From Anaerolineae bacterium (GTDB taxonomy: Bacteria; Chloroflexota; Anaerolineae; 4572-78), in assembly GCA_027022125.1 (NCBI GenBank), contig JALVZI010000565.1, positions 1 through 6,542 on the forward strand: a stretch of DNA of 6,542 bases. The letters run 5' to 3'. Below are positions 1 through 4,916 of this stretch, one piece after another. A model generated the notes under the pieces. The model saw only the letters and a list, made by a program, of their open reading frames with translations, did no database searches and was not told where the DNA came from. Within the stretch, counting starts at the first letter, position 1; each line of letters begins with the position of its first letter. A program made the translations under genes and the position numbers.

Positions 1-15
1 ATTCAGCCATAGGTT

Positions 16-142
16 AAATAGAACGCAGATGACGCAGATAATGCGGATGAGCGCAGATTCTTTTGGTTTTCTCAGAAAAATCACAGACAAAAATAAAAAA
101 TCAGTGAAAATCCGCGTAATCCGTGCAATCTGTGTTCTATTT
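16..142. repeat. Imperfect inverted-repeat element, 33-bp arms
   Basis: The arm at 16-48 and the reverse complement of 110-142 match at 26 of 33 positions by my hand alignment; both begin AAATAGAAC and end GCGGAT. Inside the arms is a roughly 9-bp period: ACGCAGAT-like units at 23-49 and ATCCGYG-like units at 110-136. The 61-bp centre is AT-rich and holds no open frame of note. The layout resembles a small non-autonomous repeat (MITE-like) or a structured intergenic repeat. No target-site duplication is obvious, and no transposase is present in the window. Confidence 0.55.
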
Positions 143-160
143 TCGTGTTCGCCGACCAAA

Positions 161-195
161 GATTGCTTCGGTGTTGCACGCTTCGTAATGACACG
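161..195. repeat. Probable dispersed intergenic repeat, GCTTCG type
   Basis: GCTTCG occurs at 165-170 and again at 180-185, in a context (ATTGCTTCG ... CTTCGTAATGACA) that resembles a short repeat frequently seen between genes in environmental bacterial genomes. That resemblance is from memory and was not searched. It contains no gene and could be a degraded copy. Confidence 0.35.
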
Positions 196-209
196 CTGAA
201 TAGTTACTT

Positions 210-251
210 TTGTTCATTGATAATTGATAATTGTTCATTGATAATTGAATC
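210..251. repeat. Heptamer tandem array abutting the nuclease gene's 3' end
   Basis: Six consecutive 7-bp units are readable: TTGTTCA, TTGATAA (twice), TTGTTCA, TTGATAA, TTGAATC. The last unit overlaps the stop codon (TGA on the minus strand, 250-252) of the nuclease gene. The order of the two unit types suggests duplication of a 21-bp block (TTGTTCA plus one or two TTGATAA). It lies downstream of the gene and has no run of T that would make it a standard terminator. Confidence 0.75.
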
Positions 252-1077
252 AGAATTCAATTTCCGAAATCTGTTCCCAATCCAAATTGAAATCATCGAA
301 AGCGAAATCGTCTTCAAATTCATCGAGCGGACCCGCCACATCTCCCCGCTCACAGAACGAGCGAAAGGCGCAGAAGCGGCACGGACGGTCGTCATCCGTC
401 AGGGGGAAGGTGTCGGCGGCGGCAATTTTGGCGATGAGGTCTGCCAGAAACGACTCGTCCGCCGCCAATTGCGCCGCGCTGTACGGGATGATTTCCGGTT
501 CGGCGGGGGCGGCGGTGAACCAGTATGCCAGCGTGATGGCATCGGCGGGGACGGGCTGCCCCAACAGCGACTCGCCCGCTTTTGCCAGCACCAACGGATA
601 CACGCGGCTCTGCGCCCGCGCCCGCAGGCGGTCGCTGCGCGGACGGCGCAGGTTCGTTTTCCAATCGACAATCAGCACGCGCCCATCGGGCTGCGCCGCC
701 AGCAGGTCGAATTTCGCCGCCAGCCGCCAGCCGTTCAGCACGGTTGCCAGTGTCACTTCCGGAAAAAGCCGCACGCCCGCCGCAGACAGTTCGGTGGGGC
801 GGTGAGCCAGATAACTGCGCCACATCGCCCCCAACTCCGGCGACGGGTCATTTTCGGCGAGCGCGGTCAGCGCGGGCAGGGGCATTCCCAGCGCGTGCTG
901 ATGCGCCAAATAGTGAAAATCGCTGCCGAGTCTCATCCGCCGCTCCGATTCCTGCACGGGCGCAGTCTGCACTGCGGGCCACTGCAATCGCTGGCGGTAG
1001 TGCAGGTCGAATCGGCGCGGGCAGGTCAGGTAATCCTGCAAATTCGATTGGGTGAACTGAAAATCATCGGGGAGCAT
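250..1077 (-). CDS. PD-(D/E)XK nuclease with Cas4/AddB-type Fe-S cysteines
   Basis: 275 residues, predicted DNA exonuclease of the RecB/AddB/Cas4 nuclease superfamily. All core elements are visible: His55 after an LG turn (RecB-type motif I), Asp124 in KFDLL, the D-x-K core Asp138-Trp-Lys140, and the QxxxY motif Gln156/Tyr160. Cys19 near the N-terminus and Cys233, Cys236 and Cys242 near the C-terminus have the arrangement that binds a 4Fe-4S cluster in Cas4 and AddB. The last 25 residues are strongly acidic. ATG at 1077 directly follows the stop of the DUF1028 gene (TAG then ATG, zero gap), which implies translational coupling. There is no helicase domain and no cas gene or CRISPR array nearby, so a CRISPR role is not supported. 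Such stand-alone proteins are usually annotated simply as PD-(D/E)XK nuclease family. The fold assignment is firm; the substrate is unknown. Confidence 0.88.
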   Translation of the reverse strand: MLPDDFQFTQSNLQDYLTCPRRFDLHYRQRLQWPAVQTAPVQESERRMRLGSDFHYLAHQHALGMPLPALTALAENDPSPELGAMWRSYLAHRPTELSAAGVRLFPEVTLATVLNGWRLAAKFDLLAAQPDGRVLIVDWKTNLRRPRSDRLRARAQSRVYPLVLAKAGESLLGQPVPADAITLAYWFTAAPAEPEIIPYSAAQLAADESFLADLIAKIAAADTFPLTDDDRPCRFCAFRSFCERGDVAGPLDEFEDDFAFDDFNLDWEQISEIEF

Positions 1078-1962
1078 CTATTCTACAATTTTGCCGCGCA
1101 CGAAACGCAGTACCTCTGGGTCGATTTTGGCGTCATCGCGCCAGCGTTCTTCCAAATTTTCGATGCCGCAGAAGTCCCACAGGGCGGCGCGGGTGGCATC
1201 GTCATATTCTCCCGAGGTGTCGCCGCGATACAGCCCGAGTTTTGCCAGCACGGTTTGCAGTTCCCGTGCCACGTCCGCCGTGATGGGGATGAGCTCGCTT
1301 TCCGGGCTTTTGCTGAAATAGAGCAGATGCAGGTCATACAGCCGATGCAATTCCTCGATGGGGGCGGGATGGTCGTCCACCCGCAGGTCAATCAAAATAT
1401 CGTTGAAACCACCATAACCGCCTTTTTCCTTCACCACCAGCAGCGATGCGCTCTGCTGCCCGCGTTTGTCGCCGCCCGCCGCCTGTCCCGCCGACAGTGC
1501 CGCCAGCAATCGCTCTGCCAGTGCGCCGGCGGTTTGCTCGAAGGTCTCTGCCATCGCGTTGATGGTGGCTTCGCTGACCAAAATGTTGCCCTGCGCGGCA
1601 TAATGTTCGCCGGTGCGACCGCCTGCCCAATCGTGGCATTTTGCGCCAGTGAAGGTTGCCGCATCCCCCCGCGCTGAAACGATGCCCACCTGCCGCAAAT
1701 CGCGGTCGGGGTCGGCGGCAGTTAACTTTTCGATGGTTTCCTGTGCCGAGAATCCCTGTGCCAGCAGTGCCAGCCCGTCGGGACCGTAAGCGGTGTTGGC
1801 GTATGATTGGGTGGCTATCGCGCCGATACCGGCTTTTGCCCATGGCACGGCGTTTCCCACCGCCAGAAATTTCGATTGCACGGCAATGCCGAGTTCGCCG
1901 CTGGCGGGGTCGAGCGCCACAATGGAGAAAGTGGATGGGTGGGGGGCGTGGAGTATTTGCAT
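1078..1962 (-). CDS. DUF1028 family protein with C-terminal putative peptidoglycan-binding domain
   Basis: 294 residues. Residues 11-70 carry the DUF1028 signature (TFSIVA-D-ASGELGIAVQSKFLAVG-VPWAKAG, then IATQSYAN and YGPDGLALL). DUF1028 is placed in the Ntn-hydrolase-like fold group, but its reaction is not established. From about residue 224 to 292 there is a C-terminal module like the putative peptidoglycan-binding domain often found on DUF1028 proteins (ELQTVLAKLGLYRG ... ATRAALWDFCGIENLEERW). I chose ATG at 1962 because GAAAGGAA lies about 7 bases upstream; a longer frame to 2097 runs through a repeat and has no good start. There is no signal peptide or membrane segment, so a cell-wall role would need another export route. 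It is preceded by the 67-residue gene and followed with no gap by the nuclease. Family confidence is high, function uncertain. Confidence 0.9.
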   Translation of the reverse strand: MQILHAPHPSTFSIVALDPASGELGIAVQSKFLAVGNAVPWAKAGIGAIATQSYANTAYGPDGLALLAQGFSAQETIEKLTAADPDRDLRQVGIVSARGDAATFTGAKCHDWAGGRTGEHYAAQGNILVSEATINAMAETFEQTAGALAERLLAALSAGQAAGGDKRGQQSASLLVVKEKGGYGGFNDILIDLRVDDHPAPIEELHRLYDLHLLYFSKSPESELIPITADVARELQTVLAKLGLYRGDTSGEYDDATRAALWDFCGIENLEERWRDDAKIDPEVLRFVRGKIVE

Positions 1963-1991
1963 AATAGATTCCTTTCGCAGAGAAAGACGAG

Positions 1992-2051
1992 GGTTCAGAG
2001 TTTGAGGTTCAAAATTTTGTGTGTAATATCCGGCTGGGGGAATTTTGAACC
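1992..2051. repeat. 11-bp perfect inverted repeat with heptamer units
   Basis: GGTTCAAAATT at 2006-2016 is exactly inverted at 2041-2051, with a 24-base loop. The left arm is also the end of three 7-bp units on the plus strand: GGTTCAG (1992), AGTTTGA (1999) and GGTTCAA (2006). The element sits between the stop of the 67-residue gene (2057-2059) and the start of the DUF1028 gene (1962). In the minus-strand transcript it would form a long-stem hairpin between two cistrons; it could stabilise or attenuate the message. No T-run follows, so it is not a typical intrinsic terminator. Confidence 0.65.
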
Positions 2052-2056
2052 TGAAA

Positions 2057-2260
2057 CTAACTCGATGCCGGTTTGCACGTGGCATGCAAAAAGGCAAAAT
2101 CGCCGCGGGGAGGCATTAACTCTGCCACTTCGATGATTTCGTATTTTTCGTTGCCCAACCGAATGATGTCACCCGGTTTGGGTTCTTTGTCCATATTTTG
2201 AATCCCGCCCACATCGCGGCGTCCGGGTACAACAATACTAACTTTATACATGGTCATCAT
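2057..2260 (-). CDS. Small protein of unknown function (67 aa)
   Basis: I do not recognise this protein. It has 67 residues beginning MMTMYKVSIVV, with a central PKPGDIIRLGNEKYEIIEVAE stretch that reads as paired beta strands around a PGD turn, suggesting a small beta-barrel-like fold. One cysteine is near the C-terminus; there is no signal peptide or membrane segment. The start is ambiguous: GGGGGTGA (a near-perfect anti-Shine-Dalgarno match, G-run at 2266-2270) precedes ATG codons at 2260 and 2257 by 5 and 8 bases. GTG at 2266 falls inside that motif and ATG at 2251 is 14 bases away, so 2260 or 2257 is preferred. It begins 11 bases after the cyclic-nucleotide-binding gene stops, so the two are almost certainly co-transcribed. 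That tight spacing and the strong ribosome site are the main evidence that it is real. Confidence 0.75.
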   Translation of the reverse strand: MMTMYKVSIVVPGRRDVGGIQNMDKEPKPGDIIRLGNEKYEIIEVAELMPPRGDFAFLHATCKPASS

Positions 2261-2271
2261 AGTCACCCCCG

Positions 2272-2709
2272 CTAAATCAAATTGCGATAGCGCAGTTTAA
2301 ATGAGAGGTCTGCGGCAATATTGTGCATCACTTTAAAACCGACATACGGGTCATCTTCGCAGAGTTTCAGAAAAGCATCGCACGCAATTTTCTGCACGGT
2401 GACGGCGGTAGCGGCTTTTACGGTGGCAGAACGCGGACCCTGGTCAACCAGCCCCATCTCGCCGAAACTTTGCCCATGCCCCAGCGAAACGATGACCGCA
2501 TCGGCGGCATTTTCGCTGTCTGGCGCGGTAAAAACTTCCACTGTGCCATCTTCGATGAGATAGAAGGCGTCCGGCGGGTCGTTGCGGGCGATGATGGTTT
2601 CGTCGGGGGCGAAGGTTTGGGTATGGCAAAGAGCGGCTATTTTTTTTAGAGAGTCATCCGCAAGCCCGTTGAACATTTCCACCTGTTTGAGAAAGGTTAC
2701 TGTTTCCAT
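2272..2709 (-). CDS. Stand-alone cyclic nucleotide-binding domain protein
   Basis: 145 residues, essentially one CAP/CRP-type cyclic nucleotide-binding domain (about residues 6-125). The beta-roll is recognisable from F33 to the phosphate-binding cassette FGEMGLVDQGPRSATV at residues 82-97. There Glu84 and Arg93 are the positions that in CRP and PKA contact the ribose and cyclic phosphate, so nucleotide binding is plausible. After the cassette only a short helical tail follows; there is no helix-turn-helix, kinase or channel segment, so it is not a CRP-type transcription factor by itself. It may act as a regulatory subunit or sensor for a partner. I chose ATG at 2709 because GGAG lies 6 bases upstream; a TTG at 2721 would include the ribosome site in the coding sequence. 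It is the first gene of the probable four-gene operon and has its own promoter. Confidence 0.9.
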   Translation of the reverse strand: METVTFLKQVEMFNGLADDSLKKIAALCHTQTFAPDETIIARNDPPDAFYLIEDGTVEVFTAPDSENAADAVIVSLGHGQSFGEMGLVDQGPRSATVKAATAVTVQKIACDAFLKLCEDDPYVGFKVMHNIAADLSFKLRYRNLI

Positions 2710-2725
2710 AAAATTCTCCAATTTT
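2710..2725 (-). promoter_or_regulatory. Ribosome binding site inside a palindrome
   Basis: The transcript reads AAAATT GGAG AATTTT immediately before the ATG of the cyclic-nucleotide-binding gene. The GGAG Shine-Dalgarno core is exactly the 4-base loop between two 6-base complementary AT arms. The stem is weak, so it may simply be AT-rich leader; it decides the start codon choice. Confidence 0.5.
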
Positions 2726-2749
2726 CGGTGCTGAGATTATCTTGTTGCT

Positions 2750-2779
2750 ATTATAACACGGTTTACCGAAGTTTGTCAT
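2750..2779 (-). promoter_or_regulatory. Sigma-70-type promoter for the CNBD operon
   Basis: On the minus strand a perfect TATAAT (2750-2755) is preceded, 18 bases upstream, by ATGACA (2774-2779), five of six matches to TTGACA. Transcription would start near 2743, giving a leader of about 35 bases. An interrupted palindrome CGGT-TT-ACCG (2759-2768) lies in the spacer and could be an operator, but it is short. Confidence 0.6.
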
Positions 2780-2823
2780 GCAGAGGTTAGAAAATTAGCA
2801 ACCATCCGGGGTGTAGCGGTGTT

Positions 2824-2879
2824 CTGCCGATTTTCACCCTTCGATACGCCCTGCGGGCTACTCAGGATGAAATCGGCAG
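2824..2879. repeat. Nested inverted repeat containing a CCCTTCGATAC/TACTCAG unit
   Basis: Outer arms CTGCCGATTT (2824-2833) and AAATCGGCAG (2870-2879) are exact complements. Inside, CCCTTCGATAC (2837-2847) is followed by a small hairpin, GCCC-TGC-GGGC (2848-2858), and then TACTCAG (2859-2865). The same 11-bp and 7-bp flanks recur in opposite orientation at 2983-3021 around a different hairpin. It contains no gene. Confidence 0.7.
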
Positions 2880-2927
2880 GGAAAAACGCATCCTGATGCA
2901 AAATCAAGCCGGATATTCGTTTGATAT

Positions 2928-2983
2928 GTAGGGGCGACCCTTGTGGTCGCCCGGAACAGGGCAGCCACAAGGGCTGCCCCTAC
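2928..2983. repeat. 56-bp double-hairpin repeat, GTAGGGGC termini
   Basis: The element begins GTAGGGGC and ends GCCCCTAC. Hairpin one has arms GGGCGACC (2932-2939) and GGTCGCCC (2945-2952); hairpin two has arms GGGCAGCC (2959-2966) and GGCTGCCC (2972-2979). Loops are CTTGT and ACAAG, which are complementary to each other. The whole is also an imperfect palindrome. Similar GGGCGACC-type repeats are, from memory, common in cyanobacteria and Chloroflexota. It may stabilise or terminate the transcript of the peptidase gene coming from the right. Confidence 0.8.
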
Positions 2984-3021
2984 TGAGTAGCGGTTCGCCC
3001 CGCGAACCGTGTATCGAAGGG
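2983..3021. repeat. Inverted copy of the CCCTTCGATAC/TACTCAG repeat
   Basis: CTGAGTA (2983-2989), a hairpin with arms CGGTTCGC (2991-2998) and GCGAACCG (3002-3009) and a CCC loop, then GTATCGAAGGG (3011-3021). Both flanks are exact reverse complements of the flanks at 2837-2847 and 2859-2865. It lies 33 bases past the stop of the peptidase gene. On that gene's strand no U-run follows the stem, so termination here is only a possibility. Confidence 0.7.
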
Positions 3022-3054
3022 CGTTTTTCCGTTTCCCCTGAACAGTTGCGAAAA

Positions 3055-4155
3055 TTAACCATACGGCTCTTTCGGGATGTTTCGCTCGCGGTTGATGACC
3101 GATTCCGGCAGGCGGTGTTGTTTTTCGGGCAGGTCGCCCATTCTCACCCAGCGAATGGCATCGAAGGCAACCATCCGCTTGCGGGTGTGTTCACCGGTTA
3201 GGTCACTGAGGCGCACATATCCCCGTTTGGGCTCGAACGGGAACTCACCCAATTTTACCCATTCATTCTGATGTGCGTTCTGGTCAATTGCAATTTCGGC
3301 GCGTCCGTCGGCGTGCAGAATGCGGTAGCGAGCATTGGCGGTGGTGGCGTGCCGGGCGGGAATGAACGCCCACACCGCCCACATTCCCGCCGAAGGCAGG
3401 TTGGGTCGCCATTCTGCCCAGTTGCTTTCCGTTTTGGCGGCGGCGTATGTCCACAGCATTGTGCCCTGATAGCCATACGGCGCACTGAACCAGAAATCTA
3501 CCCGCGCTTTGCGGAACGTGCCCGCCGATTTGTCGGTTTTCGGCGCATCTACCACTACCTGCGGGCGGTTGAGCAGGTTGTATCGCTCGGTGAACACGGG
3601 CGGGCGGTTCTGGTTGATGAACGCGGTGGGATGGTAATAATGGGTCAGCACCTGCATTTTGTTGCGAACCATCGGCTGCCAATTGTCAATCGGCAGCAAT
3701 TTGCGCCGAATTTCAAAATGCAGATGGGCAATCCAGCGTCCGCGCGGCTTTTTGGGCGTGCGAGCCCCTTTGCCAATGGTGCCGATTTGTTCGCCGCGAG
3801 TGATGACCTGCCCTTTCTTTTTCACCAAAATTTTGTCCAGATGGGCATATTGCGTCCACACTTTTTTATCATCGGGCAGGGTGTGTTCGAGCAAAATGAA
3901 ATTGACCCAAGCGGGCGTAAAGTAGCCAAAATCGAGCACCCGTCCGTTTGAGGCGGCATACACCGGGTCGCCGAGGTCGGTATCGCCGCCGCCGCGCCCA
4001 TTCCAATCTTCGCCGGTGTGCCACGCGTGAAAAATCTTAAAATAGTTAGGGTCGGCGAGGGTGGTATCCACTTTGTATGTTTTCCACACATCCGCATCGG
4101 GGTCGCGGGGTCCCACCGGAAAATCGAACCCGTCCGAAATCGGTTCGGCTGCCAT
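3055..4155 (-). CDS. M23-family peptidase domain fused to a golvesin C-terminal-like domain
   Basis: 366 residues. The first half is a LytM/M23 metallopeptidase fold: H46-T-G-E-D50 supplies the first two zinc ligands, Y103-A-H105 follows, and H144-L-H146-F-E is the HxH motif. Enzymes of this family cleave peptide cross-links in peptidoglycan. Residues about 230-337 resemble the golvesin C-terminal / xanthan-lyase-type beta-sandwich (AEWRPNLPSAGMWAVWAFIPA, TTANARY, GYVRLSDLTG, FDAIRWV), thought to bind glycans. ATG at 4155 is preceded by AAAGGAG at about 7 bases; the frame extends upstream to 4233 but without a ribosome site. Neither start gives a signal peptide or membrane anchor, which is unusual for a wall hydrolase. 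All expected zinc ligands are present, so it is probably active. It has its own leader and is separated from the next minus-strand gene by 345 bases of repeats. Confidence 0.88.
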   Translation of the reverse strand: MAAEPISDGFDFPVGPRDPDADVWKTYKVDTTLADPNYFKIFHAWHTGEDWNGRGGGDTDLGDPVYAASNGRVLDFGYFTPAWVNFILLEHTLPDDKKVWTQYAHLDKILVKKKGQVITRGEQIGTIGKGARTPKKPRGRWIAHLHFEIRRKLLPIDNWQPMVRNKMQVLTHYYHPTAFINQNRPPVFTERYNLLNRPQVVVDAPKTDKSAGTFRKARVDFWFSAPYGYQGTMLWTYAAAKTESNWAEWRPNLPSAGMWAVWAFIPARHATTANARYRILHADGRAEIAIDQNAHQNEWVKLGEFPFEPKRGYVRLSDLTGEHTRKRMVAFDAIRWVRMGDLPEKQHRLPESVINRERNIPKEPYG

Positions 4156-4190
4156 AGCGTTCTCCTTTCGCAAAAATGAATCTACCATAA

Positions 4191-4219
4191 AGTATATCGT
4201 ATTTTCGGGAAAATTGCAC
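4191..4219 (-). promoter_or_regulatory. Possible promoter of the M23 gene
   Basis: On the minus strand TATACT (4191-4196) is a good -10 candidate about 35 bases before the peptidase start codon. The hexamer 17 bases upstream (GTGCAA) is a poor -35, so only the -10 is convincing. Confidence 0.35.
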
Positions 4220-4280
4220 CCAATAGGCGACAATTTCCCGACAATTTGCCAACAATCGGCAAAATTGCGGTTTAAATTGT
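4203..4280. repeat. CAATTT/AAATTG-rich segment between divergent genes
   Basis: AATTG or CAATT words occur near 4211, 4231, 4241, 4262 and 4274. They form two near-inverted pairs: GGGAAAATTG against CAATTTCCC (4207-4239), and CAATTTGCC against GGCAAAATTG (4242-4267). Each pair differs from perfect symmetry by one inserted base. The position between divergent promoters suits a regulator site, but AT-rich chance similarity is also possible. Confidence 0.35.
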
Positions 4281-4289
4281 GATGGTCGC

Positions 4290-4319
4290 TTGTATAATTT
4301 TACAGTGTGACGATATAAT
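4290..4319 (+). promoter_or_regulatory. Promoter candidate for the PH-domain gene
   Basis: TTGTAT (4290-4295) and a perfect TATAAT (4314-4319) are separated by 18 bases. The start codon at 4371 would then have a leader of about 45 bases. A second TATAAT at 4293-4298 overlaps the -35 but lacks a good partner. Confidence 0.5.
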
Positions 4320-4370
4320 AGCATATAGTTGTCAGTTTTCAGTGACCGGTTCAACCAAAAAGGAGGGAGT

Positions 4371-4913
4371 ATGTCTATCAATGAAATGCGTGCAGCGGTA
4401 ACGGCGAAGGTGTGGCGTGAAATTGCCAATAGCGGGATTGATGTTTCGGCGGTTGACCGCACCGATATGGACAAACTGGTCGGGTTGGTGGTGGATGCCG
4501 CGCTGGCAGAGGTGGATGCTCAACTCGGCAGTTCAAACGCTGTGCGGATGGCAAACTCCGCCCCCGCCAAATGGCAAAACAGTGATGAGCAGATTTTGTG
4601 GGAGGGACGTCCGTTTCTGTCGCTGGTGACAGATTATATCATCACCAACCAGCGGGTGCGCATCATCGAAGGGTTGCTCGGTAAAAATTATGAGGATATC
4701 GAACTGGTGCGCGTGCAGGATGTGGATTTCAAACAATCCATTTCGGAGCGGGCAATGAATCTGGGCGATATTTTCATCCGCAGTCACGACCCAAGCAACC
4801 CTGAGGTGATTTTGCGGAATGTGCAGAACCCGAAAGACGTGCACGAAATTTTGCGGCGGGCGGTCATTCAAGCCCGTAAAGATTTCGGCTTGCGCTACCG
4901 GGAAGAAATGTGA
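4371..4913 (+). CDS. Soluble bacterial PH-domain protein
   Basis: 180 residues. Residues about 75-168 match the bacterial pleckstrin-homology domain (bPH_2/YdbS-like, formerly DUF304): ILWEGRPFLSLVTDYIITNQRVRIIEGLLGKNYEDIELVRVQDVDFKQ begins with the usual W-x-x-x-P entry and the YIITNQR strand, and ends in a helix (PKDVHEILRRAVIQAR). Unlike YdbS/YdbT it has no membrane segments. The first 60 residues are predicted mostly helical (VWREIANSG ... LVGLVVDAALAEVDAQL) and are not recognised. AGGAGG lies 4 bases before ATG 4371, so the longer frame from 4329 is rejected. It is divergent from the peptidase gene. The domain's ligand is unknown in bacteria, often presumed to be protein or membrane. It may share a transcript with the following gene, but the 221-base gap argues neither way. 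Confidence 0.85.
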   Translation: MSINEMRAAVTAKVWREIANSGIDVSAVDRTDMDKLVGLVVDAALAEVDAQLGSSNAVRMANSAPAKWQNSDEQILWEGRPFLSLVTDYIITNQRVRIIEGLLGKNYEDIELVRVQDVDFKQSISERAMNLGDIFIRSHDPSNPEVILRNVQNPKDVHEILRRAVIQARKDFGLRYREEM

Positions 4914-4916
4914 GTG

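Noticed and set aside
250..1077. Cas4 of a CRISPR adaptation module
   Set aside because: Motifs fit, but there is no cas1, cas2 or array in the window and the immediate partner is a DUF1028 gene.
145..1677. A 510-codon plus-strand open frame opposite the nuclease and DUF1028 genes
   Set aside because: It is antisense to two genes with clear family motifs and ribosome sites; its translation is low-complexity, Arg/Gln/Gly-rich and matches no fold I recognise. Long antisense frames are common in GC-rich DNA.
1963..2097. 45-residue N-terminal extension of the DUF1028 protein
   Set aside because: The extension is translated from the repeat region and the end of the neighbouring gene; the ATG at 1962 has a good ribosome site and is close to the DUF1028 signature.
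2928..3021. Classical intrinsic terminator of the peptidase gene
   Set aside because: The stems are strong but no U-run follows them on the minus strand; kept only as repeats with possible termination effect.
3271..3951. 226-codon plus-strand frame inside the peptidase gene
   Set aside because: It is the opposite-strand shadow of the M23 domain region, which has intact zinc-ligand motifs on the minus strand.
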